Positions 1 through 8,386 of a DNA stretch of 64,000 nt are shown here, in pieces. Numbering within the stretch: the stretch's first letter is position 1; each line of letters starts with the position of its first letter. Under the pieces are notes generated by a model. The model did no database searches. It saw nothing but the letters and a program-made list of their open reading frames with translations, and was not told where the DNA came from. The translations under genes were made by a program, and so were the position numbers. The stretch is from Bacteroidales bacterium (GTDB lineage: Bacteria > Bacteroidota > Bacteroidia > Bacteroidales > M50B96): positions 1 through 64,000 of the forward strand of contig JAGYLP010000007.1 in assembly GCA_018401015.1 (NCBI GenBank). Direction: 5' to 3'.

Positions 1-238
1 ATTCGCCGCAACCTTGATTCGGATTTGAGGAACTAGAGACCAAAGCACCTTTACAACGCATGTTGTAGCGAAGAATTATTTTCTCGAAGCTGAGGTTCCC
101 GTCCGGAAATTCGATCAGGGTATCGCGCGAAGTACTCTCGTAGTTGAATGCAGGAACTATTATGGTGTCGCCGGCTTGTTGAGCTTTCGAGGTTATACTC
201 AGGACAATAAAGAGGATTAAAAGTGCAGGGTATTTCAT
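1..238 (-). CDS. secreted protein, N-terminal fragment (cut by window edge)
   Basis: Only the first 79 codons are present; the gene runs leftwards out of the window. The start ATG is the complement of 236-238 and opens a clear signal peptide (a basic residue, then a run of Leu/Ile/Val, then a cleavage-like SKAQQ). The mature part has a patch YNMRCKG followed by GCGE. This resembles the Cys/Gly-rich segment of secreted peptide-N-glycosidase-F-like proteins of Bacteroidota, but the match is from memory of the motif and the fragment is short. It is divergent from the dinB gene, with about 120 bases between them. The export signal is solid; the family is a guess. Confidence 0.6.
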   Translation of the reverse strand, partial: MKYPALLILFIVLSITSKAQQAGDTIIVPAFNYESTSRDTLIEFPDGNLSFEKIILRYNMRCKGALVSSSSNPNQGCGE

Positions 239-357
239 CAAATCATTTTTTAAAGAAGAGTCAATGATAAAAAAATATACCGAAAGGATTTATGTTTTTT
301 CATTCCTTAAAATGACTTATATTTTAATCCGAATAAATGATAAGATATTAATCAAAT

Positions 358-1521
358 ATGCACTCAAATCGTACGATTGTTCATTTAGACCTCGACAGCT
401 TTTTTGTTTCGGTAGAACGCTTACATAACAAGCGCTTACTAGGTAAACCGGTAATAATTGGAGGAACGTCCGACCGCGGGGTTGTGTCGAGTTGCAGCTA
501 CGAAGCCCGTCAGATGGGTGTTGCTTCCGCTATGCCTATGAAGTTAGCCTTGCGTTTATGCAAGGAAGCCATTGTGGTGCGGGGCGATATGGATCGGTAT
601 GCTTACCATTCGGGATTAGTAACGCAAATTATTGCCGATAAATCGCCCTTGTTCGAGAAAGCATCGATCGACGAGCACTATATCGATCTTACCGGAATGG
701 ATCGTTTTTTTGGTTCGCTTCAATGGACCCGCGAGCTCCGGTCTTACATTATCCGCGAAACACAATTACCGATTTCCTTCGGTTTATCGGTGAATAAAAC
801 CGTTTCGAAAATGGCGACCAACGAAGCCAAGCCCAACGGAGAACTTCAGGTCGCCGATCAGTGGGTTACTTCTTTCCTCGATCCGCTTTCGATTCGAAAA
901 ATCCCCATGATTGGAGCGAAAACCTTTCAAATGCTTCGTTCAATGGGGGTTGTTACGATTAAAACTTTACGTGAAATCCCTCCCGAACTCATGGAACGTT
1001 TCATGGGTAAAAACGGACAGATAATCTGGAAAAAAGCGAATGGAATCGACCCTACGCCGGTAGAACCTTATGTAGAACAAAAGTCGATGAGCAGCGAGAC
1101 CACTTTTGAAACCGACACCATGGACATCGCCATGCTTAAAAATATTCTGCTGGCAATGGTCGAAAAACTAGCCTTTCAACTTCGCAAACAACACAAATTA
1201 ACCGGATGTATTGCCGTTAAAATTCGCTATGCTAACTTCGATACGCATACCATGCAACGACGCATTACTCCCTCTTCGTTCGATCACCTCCTATACGCAG
1301 TGGTCGAAGAGTTGTTCGATAAGCTCTACGAACGGCGTATGCTTATTCGACTCATCGGAGTTCGATTCAGCGACCTGGAATACGGCTTTCAGCAGCTCAA
1401 TCTCTTCGACGATACACCAGCCAAAGTCAATCTGTATCTGGCAATGGATTACATCCGAAAACAATATGGAAACAAAGCAGTGCGCCGGGCTGCCGGTATG
1501 AAACCCCGCAAAATAGTCTGA
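358..1521 (+). CDS. dinB: Y-family translesion DNA polymerase (DNA polymerase IV-like)
   Basis: Low-fidelity DNA polymerase that copies past damaged template bases. The N-terminus has the palm motif HLDLDSFFVSVER, and the second catalytic motif reads SIDEHYIDLTG; the usual alanine after SIDE is histidine here. A helix-hairpin-helix stretch (IPMIGAKTFQMLRSMG) and the little-finger domain follow. A pentapeptide QLNLF at about residues 346-350 matches the QLxLF sliding-clamp binding motif. Length (387 aa) is normal for the family. The stop codon is one base before the next gene, dnaE, so the two are almost certainly one transcript forming a damage-tolerance cassette. No SOS box was identified upstream. 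Confidence 0.93.
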   Translation: MHSNRTIVHLDLDSFFVSVERLHNKRLLGKPVIIGGTSDRGVVSSCSYEARQMGVASAMPMKLALRLCKEAIVVRGDMDRYAYHSGLVTQIIADKSPLFEKASIDEHYIDLTGMDRFFGSLQWTRELRSYIIRETQLPISFGLSVNKTVSKMATNEAKPNGELQVADQWVTSFLDPLSIRKIPMIGAKTFQMLRSMGVVTIKTLREIPPELMERFMGKNGQIIWKKANGIDPTPVEPYVEQKSMSSETTFETDTMDIAMLKNILLAMVEKLAFQLRKQHKLTGCIAVKIRYANFDTHTMQRRITPSSFDHLLYAVVEELFDKLYERRMLIRLIGVRFSDLEYGFQQLNLFDDTPAKVNLYLAMDYIRKQYGNKAVRRAAGMKPRKIV

Positions 1522-1522
1522 A

Positions 1523-4465
1523 ATGTATCTCAATTGCCATTCTTATTACAGTTTGCGCTACGGAACCTTGTCGGTAGAAAGGCTCCTGGAATTGGCTCAA
1601 AACCACGGAGTAAAAGCGCTGGCGCTCACCGATATCAATTCGTCGCAAGGAATCATGGATTTCGCGAAACAAGCACCAACAGTCGGAATCAAACCGCTTG
1701 TTGGAATAGAATTCCGAAATCAAAATGAGTACTGCTATACAGGCATTGCACGCAATCGCGAAGGATTTCGCGAACTGAACGAGTTTTTGTCTTACCATAA
1801 AGAACAAAAGCTCGACTTCCCCCAACGGGCACCTGTTTTTGACCATGCTTTCGTCATTTACTCGCTCCAGCAAACCACTTATTTCCCCCTGCGAGAACAT
1901 GAATTCTGGGGAATCAAACCCCGGGAACTTCGAAAATTACTTTCGCTTAAAATACCGGATAAAGGATCCAAGCTGCTGGTTTTTAGTCCTGTTTCGTTTG
2001 AATCTCCGGCAGATTTCCCCTTGCATCAACACCTTCGAGCAATCGATAATAATATCCTTCTGAGTAAACTGGAGGAAAAGCACCTGGCCAATCCTTCCGA
2101 TAGAATGCTTGCTCTTTCCGAACTGAAAGAAATCTATGCCGATTTCCCGAAAATCTGGAAAAATACCGAAGCCTTTATCGACCAATGCTCTTTTGAAATG
2201 GATTTTAAATCGGTTAAAAACAAACAAGTATTTACAACCAGTCGATACGACGATAAAATTCTACTCGAAAAGCTGAGTATGGACGGGCTAAGCTATCGGT
2301 ATGGAAAGAATCCGGAGGCCGAAAAACGAATCAAACACGAATTGGAAATTATCCATAAATTAGGTTTCTCGGCTTATTTCCTGATAACCTGGGACGTGGT
2401 TCGCTATTCCATGAGCCGAGGTTTTTATCACGTAGGGCGGGGGAGTGGAGCGAACTCCATCGTGGCCTATTGCCTGAGAATTACCGATGTAGATCCCATT
2501 GAACTGGATTTGTACTTCGAACGCTTCCTAAATCCGAAACGAACCAGTCCTCCCGATTTCGATATCGATTATTCGTGGAAGGAGCGCGACGAGGTAATCG
2601 ACTATATTTTTAAACGTTACGGACGCAAACACACCGCCCTGCTTGGAATGACGGCTACTTTTAAAGACCGATCCATTATTCGGGAATTGGGAAAAGTGCA
2701 AGGCCTTCCTAAAAGCGAAATCGATGCCCTCATCGATTATCCGAACGACCCGATGCATCAAAGCAGCATTAGCCGTTATTTGAACGAACTGGGGAAAAAA
2801 ATGGAAGATTTCCCCAATCTACGAAGCATTCATGCGGGAGGAATTCTTATTTCCGAAGAGCCTGTCTCCTATTACACGGCCCTCGATATGCCTCCGAAAG
2901 GATTTCCAACTACTCAATGGGATATGTATGTGGCCGAAGAAATTGGATTCGAAAAACTCGATATTTTGAGTCAGCGGGGAATTGGTCATATTCGCGATGC
3001 CGTGAGCATTGTTGGTGAAAATACCGGCAAAAAAATCGATGTACATGCTGTGCAGGATTTTAAAAAGGATCCTAAAATCCAAGGTATGCTGGCTCAAGCT
3101 CAAACCATTGGTGCATTCTACATCGAATCGCCTGCCATGCGGGGACTTCTTACCAAGCTTCGTTGCTCCGACTATACCACCCTTGTAGCTGCCAGCAGTA
3201 TTATTCGTCCGGGAGTAGCGCGATCCGGAATGATGAAAGAGTACATCAAACGTTTTCACCATCCGAATGGATTTCGCTACCTGCATCCCATCATGGAACA
3301 AACCTTATCGGAAACCTTTGGAATCATGGTTTACCAAGAAGATGTGCTTAAGATTTGTCACCATTTTGCAGGCCTCGATTTGGCCGATGCCGATGTGCTA
3401 CGAAGAGCGATGAGTGGTAAGTACCGCTCTCGAAAAGAGTTTGAGCGGATAAAAGAGCGATTCTTCTCTAACTGTCGGCAAGCTGGCCACGACCCGCAAA
3501 CCAGCCTCGAAGTATGGCGGCAAATCGAATCGTTTGCGGGCTATTCTTTCTCGAAAGCTCATTCTGCCTCCTATGCCGTGGAAAGTTTTCAGTCGCTTTT
3601 TCTAAAAACATATTTCCCACGGGAATTCATGGTAGCCGTAATCAATAATTTCGGAGGGTTTTATCATACTTGGGTCTATTTCAACGAGGCAAAACGCTGG
3701 GGAGCGAGCATTCAGTTACCGTGTGTAAATCGTAGTCGCTACCTTACCCGGATTATTGGGGAAGAGATTTATATCGGTTTTATTCATTTGCAACACCTCG
3801 AAGAAAAAAGTGGTAAACGCATCGAACAAGCTCGCAATCACGGAGGTCCTTTCTCTTCGCTAGCCGATTTTATTAGCCGAACTGCTCTTGGGCTCGAATC
3901 CATTCTGCTTTTGATTAAAATAGGGGCTTTCCGTTTTACGGGAAAGAAAAAAGCCGATCTGCTCTGGGAAGCGCATTTCCTGGTCTCGCCGAAAAAAGAA
4001 ACTGAAAAACCAGCCATGCTTTTCCCAATTGTAGAACGGAACTTTCAGCTTCCTTCGCTCGAAAGCTCATTGCTCGAAGATGCCTACGACGAAATTGAAT
4101 TGCTTCAATTCCCCGTCAGTCTGTCCTATTTCGACTTGCTGCAAACATCCTTCAGGGGGAATGCTCTTGCCCGCGATTTGCATCAATCGGTGGGGAAAGT
4201 ATTGAGAATGATGGGGCAATTGGTTACGAGCAAGTATGTTCGCACGGTAAGAGGGCAAATCATGCAGTTTGGAACCTTCATCGATGTGGAAGGGGAGTTT
4301 TTCGATACCGTTCATTTCCCCGATTCTTTGCAGCAATATCCGTTTAAAGGATATGGGGTCTATTTAATCCTGGGGAAAGTGGTGAGCGAATTTGGTTTTC
4401 CATCGATCGAAGTGCAAAAAATGGCTAAAATGCCTATTCACCCCGATCCACGCTATGCCGATTAA
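1523..4465 (+). CDS. dnaE: DNA polymerase III alpha subunit paralogue (error-prone DnaE type)
   Basis: C-family replicative-type polymerase of 980 aa, shorter than a housekeeping DnaE of about 1160 aa. It begins with a PHP domain (NCHSYYSLRYG near residue 5). The polymerase core carries GRGSGANSIVAY near residue 305, the catalytic pair in PDFDIDY (D345 and D347), and a third candidate aspartate in KLDILS (D480). A C-terminal OB-fold-like part follows. The start lies one base after the dinB stop, which implies co-translation. This DinB-DnaE pairing is the usual arrangement of mutagenic translesion cassettes (compare ImuB-DnaE2), so I infer a second, inducible DnaE rather than the replicase. 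A housekeeping dnaE should exist elsewhere. Confidence 0.9.
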   Translation: MYLNCHSYYSLRYGTLSVERLLELAQNHGVKALALTDINSSQGIMDFAKQAPTVGIKPLVGIEFRNQNEYCYTGIARNREGFRELNEFLSYHKEQKLDFPQRAPVFDHAFVIYSLQQTTYFPLREHEFWGIKPRELRKLLSLKIPDKGSKLLVFSPVSFESPADFPLHQHLRAIDNNILLSKLEEKHLANPSDRMLALSELKEIYADFPKIWKNTEAFIDQCSFEMDFKSVKNKQVFTTSRYDDKILLEKLSMDGLSYRYGKNPEAEKRIKHELEIIHKLGFSAYFLITWDVVRYSMSRGFYHVGRGSGANSIVAYCLRITDVDPIELDLYFERFLNPKRTSPPDFDIDYSWKERDEVIDYIFKRYGRKHTALLGMTATFKDRSIIRELGKVQGLPKSEIDALIDYPNDPMHQSSISRYLNELGKKMEDFPNLRSIHAGGILISEEPVSYYTALDMPPKGFPTTQWDMYVAEEIGFEKLDILSQRGIGHIRDAVSIVGENTGKKIDVHAVQDFKKDPKIQGMLAQAQTIGAFYIESPAMRGLLTKLRCSDYTTLVAASSIIRPGVARSGMMKEYIKRFHHPNGFRYLHPIMEQTLSETFGIMVYQEDVLKICHHFAGLDLADADVLRRAMSGKYRSRKEFERIKERFFSNCRQAGHDPQTSLEVWRQIESFAGYSFSKAHSASYAVESFQSLFLKTYFPREFMVAVINNFGGFYHTWVYFNEAKRWGASIQLPCVNRSRYLTRIIGEEIYIGFIHLQHLEEKSGKRIEQARNHGGPFSSLADFISRTALGLESILLLIKIGAFRFTGKKKADLLWEAHFLVSPKKETEKPAMLFPIVERNFQLPSLESSLLEDAYDEIELLQFPVSLSYFDLLQTSFRGNALARDLHQSVGKVLRMMGQLVTSKYVRTVRGQIMQFGTFIDVEGEFFDTVHFPDSLQQYPFKGYGVYLILGKVVSEFGFPSIEVQKMAKMPIHPDPRYAD

Positions 4466-4570
4466 AAGGGAATCTTATTGGTTTGCTCTCGGAATGATAC
4501 CAATTCTTGGATTGGGTATGCATCCGAATTGAGTGTTTGTTTTGAAGATTGGCTTTACGTTCTTGCAAAC

Positions 4571-4601
4571 TTTCCCTTGAACTAAAATGAATGCTACGCG
4601 C
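4571..4601 (+). repeat. 31-bp direct repeat, copy 1
   Basis: A 31-base segment starting tttcccttgaactaaaatga is repeated without mismatch at 6814-6844, in the same orientation and about 2.24 kb away. The identity stops abruptly on both sides. The two copies bracket the PIN-like and ImmA/IrrE-like genes. They may be boundary repeats of a mobile islet, or two members of a dispersed intergenic repeat family. Confidence 0.85.
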
Positions 4602-4666
4602 CGGGAGGGATTTTTTGCATTAAACTTGCTTTGAAAAACAGAACTTCAAATAAAGATCTTTCCTGT

Positions 4667-4700
4667 CCTACAAAGCATGAAACACCAGCATGGTTGTAGG
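4667..4700. repeat. inverted repeat (hairpin)
   Basis: Arms cctacaa (4667-4673) and ttgtagg (4694-4700) are perfect complements. A self-complementary catg lies just inside each arm, so the stem can extend past a bulge. No T-run follows, so it is not a typical intrinsic terminator. Its role is unknown; it lies between the direct repeat and the PIN-like gene. Confidence 0.5.
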
Positions 4701-4825
4701 TGATGTTAGCGCTTCGGTGTTCTCTTTTTCAGCAGGTTGGCATTAAAGCTTAAAATTTGATTATGCACTTTCTTGCCACATTTTGAGATCATAAAAATTT
4801 GGTAACGGTAGGTTAGGTTCATCAT

Positions 4826-5326
4826 CTAAAATGTTTCTCTTAATTGCCTGAACATTTCAATTGTATTCACATACGAAACATTTAATGCAATCCAAGCATC
4901 AGGAATTTTAACCTTACTCTGTCGGTTTGGCTCGCTAACTTCTTGTGTTACTACAAATTTGTTTGCTGTGTCTGCAAGGCAATAGGCTACTAAAAATGCA
5001 TCTGCTTCGTCAGCATTTAAAAACTCATTCAAAGCATTGGGTAAATAATGACTGCTTCTCGACATTGCCCAAGCAGTAACTTGCCCGTACGCAACCATTA
5101 CAACGGATGTGTCTTTGAAAAAGTCCTGAGGTAAATTGTTTCTACACCATTCCTCTAATGCATCGTTTTTGTCGTAAAGCTCTTTTTTAACCTTATCAAT
5201 GCTGATAACCCTGCCTTCTTCTGCCAATTGCCGAACTTTATTCCAAAATCCAGCAGCAACGTCTATCGGATAATGAAACCGATGAGCCTGAATAAAAAAG
5301 TTGCTATCTAATACATATACTGGCAT
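4826..5326 (-). CDS. PIN-like domain protein, DUF4411 family
   Basis: A 166-aa protein opening with VLDSNFF, the first acidic motif of PIN-like nucleases (D7). A second acidic patch is NADEADAFLVAY, and a late KIPDAWIAL segment is typical of DUF4411. PIN folds cleave RNA using a cluster of acidic residues, and the family is often the toxin-like half of gene pairs. The start codon is five bases after the stop of the ImmA/IrrE-like gene, so both are on one transcript with the peptidase gene first. Function as an RNase is inferred from the fold and has not been shown for this subfamily. Confidence 0.8.
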   Translation of the reverse strand: MPVYVLDSNFFIQAHRFHYPIDVAAGFWNKVRQLAEEGRVISIDKVKKELYDKNDALEEWCRNNLPQDFFKDTSVVMVAYGQVTAWAMSRSSHYLPNALNEFLNADEADAFLVAYCLADTANKFVVTQEVSEPNRQSKVKIPDAWIALNVSYVNTIEMFRQLRETF

Positions 5327-5331
5327 TTGGG

Positions 5332-6462
5332 CTATAGGTGTTTAGAGAAGAAATTTTCAAAGGTATCGCCCTTTAAGCCTGTTAGCTTATATGCATCACG
5401 AAATAATAAATGACCAGTTTTTACTGCTTGATTTACATGACTGGCAAATGTGATACTGATTCGCTTTTTCGTTGTAGCGTAAAAATCACCTCCAGGGCCT
5501 TGACTTTCTTTTTTTGCAAATTCACGATTCGAATATTCCTCATAAAAATCATAAAACTGTGGTCTTGTGATTTTTCCAGTGTCTAATGCTCTTCGGGCAA
5601 TTACAATTTCACTTACTTTAAAAGTGCGAGACGCAAAAGCGAAATTATTAGGACTTTGATTCCATAATCGATTAAACTCCTGCTCAGGCACTAAAAATTC
5701 AGCAGCCACCTTGTCGCAAAGTCTTTCTATTGGGTCGTTAGCGGGTTGCAATCTTCTGAAATCGAATCCTGCACTATGACCTGTCCATATATGAGCCAAT
5801 TCATGTACAATGGTAAACATCTGTGCAGATTTAAAATCGGAATTGTTCACGAACATAAACGGAGCAAACTCGTCCACTAAAACAAAACCTCTGCACTCGT
5901 CAACTGGAATAGGTCTGTGCGTATTGTTTTCAACTATTCCATTGAATATAGTAATGATTCCTTTGTCTTCAATGTGTAAAACCAAATGGTCTTGCGCTTC
6001 CTGCCATGTTCTGAATTGGCTTGCCCAATTCTCAGGTAACTGAAGTGTATGGCGAATATCTGCTACAATGGCTTTTACATCCTTACTTTTGTTGAATTTA
6101 CCAACGTAAGGTAAGTGCTGGAAATCATTGTCTTTTAAATAGTTTTTTAACCAATCTTGTCTCTGTTGAAGCAAAAGAATGGTATCATACACATTTATAC
6201 TGATTTTATCTGCCTGATTTCCGCTTGTGCGGAAAAACGGAATAGGAACTTTTTCCTGTGGTGGTTGTGGCAAAAAAAGATAGCCAAATGGGAGATAGAC
6301 TTTTTTAGAAAACTCTTCCAGTTGTTTTACAGTGGGCTTCTTTTGCCCTTCGAGCCAATCCAATACTTTCGGAAACTTTACGGCAAATGAGGGCACATCA
6401 TATCCAGCCCGGGTAATAGCCCAAGTTAGCATGTTGTTATTCACATATACTTCATTTCTCAT
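5332..6462 (-). CDS. ImmA/IrrE-like metallo-endopeptidase with N-terminal helix-turn-helix-like region
   Basis: A 376-aa protein. The first ~60 residues look like a short helix-turn-helix region (TWAITRAGYD, then FPKVLDWLEGQKKPTVKQLE). The peptidase domain has HELAH at residues 220-224 and a downstream ERLCDKVAAEFLVP (E247 is the likely third zinc ligand), the hallmark of COG2856 proteins. These enzymes cleave transcriptional repressors in mobile elements and stress responses. It is the first gene of a pair with the DUF4411 PIN-like protein, an arrangement proposed in the literature as toxin-antitoxin-like. I infer a regulator-plus-effector module; targets are unknown. A TAnnTTTG box sits only a few bases before the start codon. 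Confidence 0.85.
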   Translation of the reverse strand: MRNEVYVNNNMLTWAITRAGYDVPSFAVKFPKVLDWLEGQKKPTVKQLEEFSKKVYLPFGYLFLPQPPQEKVPIPFFRTSGNQADKISINVYDTILLLQQRQDWLKNYLKDNDFQHLPYVGKFNKSKDVKAIVADIRHTLQLPENWASQFRTWQEAQDHLVLHIEDKGIITIFNGIVENNTHRPIPVDECRGFVLVDEFAPFMFVNNSDFKSAQMFTIVHELAHIWTGHSAGFDFRRLQPANDPIERLCDKVAAEFLVPEQEFNRLWNQSPNNFAFASRTFKVSEIVIARRALDTGKITRPQFYDFYEEYSNREFAKKESQGPGGDFYATTKKRISITFASHVNQAVKTGHLLFRDAYKLTGLKGDTFENFFSKHL

Positions 6463-6466
6463 GGCT

Positions 6467-6474
6467 CAAATTTA
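6467..6474 (-). promoter_or_regulatory. candidate -7 box of the ImmA/PIN operon
   Basis: Read on the minus strand this is TAAATTTG, a match to the Bacteroidota -7 consensus TAnnTTTG. It ends only four bases before the ATG at 6462, so transcription would begin at or next to the start codon. No clear -33 TTG was seen at the expected distance. Confidence 0.4.
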
Positions 6475-6813
6475 CTCATATTGTTTAATTCTATGATTCC
6501 AAGTCTTGCTTTTAAGGTCTTGGTTGGTTCAGTTGTTTGAAAGCTTCGTATTTACACGAGGTGACAGTTGTTCTTCTGTCAGAAATTATTTTTAACAAAC
6601 TAAAAATCAAAAGATAATAATCAAAATCGGCATCCATTTAATGGTTTCATGTTTCTTAACAGGGCTTGAATGTTTAATAGCTCAAAATGTAGGCTTATAG
6701 ACACACGCTCGATAGGTTCTGTGGCAAATAGAATTTCGTGTATTTGTCTTCAACTTCTGCATTTAACTAGTTAGGGGTAAGGTTCGCGCAAAGGCCGCAA
6801 AGTTCGCAGAGTA

Positions 6814-6844
6814 TTTCCCTTGAACTAAAATGAATGCTACGCGC
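6814..6844 (+). repeat. 31-bp direct repeat, copy 2
   Basis: Identical over 31 bases to 4571-4601. The two copies bracket the PIN/ImmA gene pair. This copy is embedded in short-period gcaaag-like and tcgcc-like repeat material. Confidence 0.85.
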
Positions 6845-6958
6845 GGCAGCTCGCCTAGTCGCCTTTTCGCCAAAGAGTTTCCTGGCTCATGCTCTTGCTC
6901 CTTTCGCCTCTTCGAGAAGTCGCCCTCTCGCCTTGTCGCGTTTGAAACAAAAGGACAA

Positions 6959-8386
6959 TTAACGGCGTAAAACAAGTAAGGCCAAAACATTCATTACCTC
7001 CAAACGGCCCAGTAGCATGTTAATCGACAGTACAAATTTTCCTAAATCGGGAATGCCGGCAAAATTTCCCATCGACCCAACTTCGCCAAATCCCGGACCA
7101 CAGTTACTAATGGCTGTTATCGAAGCGGAGAAAGCGGTCATTCCATCTACGTTCATGACGGATAATATTAAACTGGATATCGAAAATATCATAATGTACA
7201 AAATCAAAAACACCATGGTTTGTTGTTCAAGTTTTTCGTCGATTCGTTGTCCACTAATCTTAATGGTAAAAATTCCACGCGGATGCTGCAAGCTCCGAAT
7301 CTGCTTCTGCACAATTTTGAAGAAAATGAATATTCGATCGAACTTCAAACCTCCGGAGGTAGAGCCACTCATTCCGGTTTGAAATATTAAATAAAGTAAG
7401 AGCAATTGGGTAAAGAAAGGCCACTGAACCGTATCGACCGTGGCAAACCCCGTATTTGATCCCAGCGAGGCAACCTGGAACAAAGCATGACGGAGAGCTG
7501 TCCAGAATGAATAACTACCCTCCCAGGTTAATTTTCCGGCAATAATGAGTGTACTGGCCAACCAAATAAAGAGCAAAGCACGCACAATGTCCGATCGAAA
7601 AAGGTTGTTATGCTTTCGGGTAAAGGTTCCGTAAATCAGTCCAAAATGCAATGCACTTAACACCATGAAAACAACAATGATTAGCTCGATCCAAAGATTT
7701 TGATACCACGCGATGCTATTGTTTTTAGTCGAAAATCCTCCGGTTGAAATAGTCGTAAAAGAGTGATTAATAGCATCGTATAAGCTCATGCCAGCAAAGG
7801 TTAACGATACCGATTGAGCCAGCGTTAAGCCAACATAAACCAAAATAAGGGCTTGTAACAACTTCTTATTATTGAACGGAAAGTTCATTTTGGTTATACT
7901 CGAAACTTCGGCATTATAAATAGAAGAAGAGGAGGTTTTGGGCAAAATAGCCAAGACGAAAATGATAATCCCCAAACCACCAATCCATTGGGTGGACGAT
8001 CGCCAGAACAAGATTCCTTTTGGTAGCGATTCAATTTCGGTTAGAATAGTAGAGCCTGTGGTGGTAAACCCCGAAACACTCTCAAACCAGGCATTGATGA
8101 TACTAAATTCACCTCCCCACATCATATACGGTAACGCGCCGGATAAACAGGTTACCAACCAACCAAATACCACAATGAACAAGCCTTCGGTAAATTCTAT
8201 GGCTGTGCTTTTATCCGAAAAGACTAAAGGGAATACACTAAAGATGAAACAGATAAGAGCACTGTAGCTAAGAGCCAACGCCGATGTTTCCTTCAGGTAA
8301 ATAGAGATAAGCGCTGCCAGGAAAAGAAAGATTGCATTGAATAACAATACAATCCCCAAATGCTTGAATATGACCTCGAACCTCAT
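6959..8386 (-). CDS. trkH: TrkH/KtrB-family potassium uptake channel subunit
   Basis: Integral membrane potassium transporter of 475 aa with about ten hydrophobic segments. Filter-like repeats typical of the family are visible, for example VSGFTTTGST, FTTISTGGFS, LGSNTGFATV and AISNCGPGF. The C-terminus NMLLGRLEVMNVLAL matches the family ending. TrkH normally works with a cytoplasmic TrkA/KtrA gating subunit, which is not next to it here. Its start codon overlaps the stop of the preceding HAMP-domain gene in an ATGA junction, so the two are translationally coupled. Confidence 0.92.
   Translation of the reverse strand: MRFEVIFKHLGIVLLFNAIFLFLAALISIYLKETSALALSYSALICFIFSVFPLVFSDKSTAIEFTEGLFIVVFGWLVTCLSGALPYMMWGGEFSIINAWFESVSGFTTTGSTILTEIESLPKGILFWRSSTQWIGGLGIIIFVLAILPKTSSSSIYNAEVSSITKMNFPFNNKKLLQALILVYVGLTLAQSVSLTFAGMSLYDAINHSFTTISTGGFSTKNNSIAWYQNLWIELIIVVFMVLSALHFGLIYGTFTRKHNNLFRSDIVRALLFIWLASTLIIAGKLTWEGSYSFWTALRHALFQVASLGSNTGFATVDTVQWPFFTQLLLLYLIFQTGMSGSTSGGLKFDRIFIFFKIVQKQIRSLQHPRGIFTIKISGQRIDEKLEQQTMVFLILYIMIFSISSLILSVMNVDGMTAFSASITAISNCGPGFGEVGSMGNFAGIPDLGKFVLSINMLLGRLEVMNVLALLVLRR

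Larger units (their letters stand above)
4466..4825. other. intergenic stretch, no gene seen
   Basis: About 360 bases between dnaE and the convergent PIN-like gene. No credible ORF is present. It contains the first copy of the 31-bp direct repeat (4571-4601) and an inverted repeat (4667-4700). It could be the left boundary of an inserted islet. Confidence 0.6.
6463..6958. other. intergenic stretch with repeats, no gene seen
   Basis: Nearly 500 bases between the ImmA/IrrE-like gene and the end of trkH. The half next to the peptidase gene is AT-rich and featureless apart from a short gacag/ctgtc inverted repeat. The half next to trkH holds degenerate short-period repeats (a gcaaag-like unit at about 6786-6809, a tcgcc-like unit at about 6851-6940) and the second copy of the 31-bp direct repeat. 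An open frame exists at 6763-6990 on the minus strand, but it consists of this repeat material and I do not call it a gene. Confidence 0.6.

Noticed and set aside
2819-3301. Minus-strand open frame of 160 codons
   Set aside because: Antisense to dnaE with no recognisable domain.
4690-4720. Integron attC-like site (gttagc close to an inverted repeat)
   Set aside because: The bases do not fit the GTTRRRY core and no paired RYYYAAC was found; no integrase is present.
6763-6990. Minus-strand open frame of 75 codons overlapping the end of trkH
   Set aside because: It consists of repeat material and runs into trkH; no family pattern.
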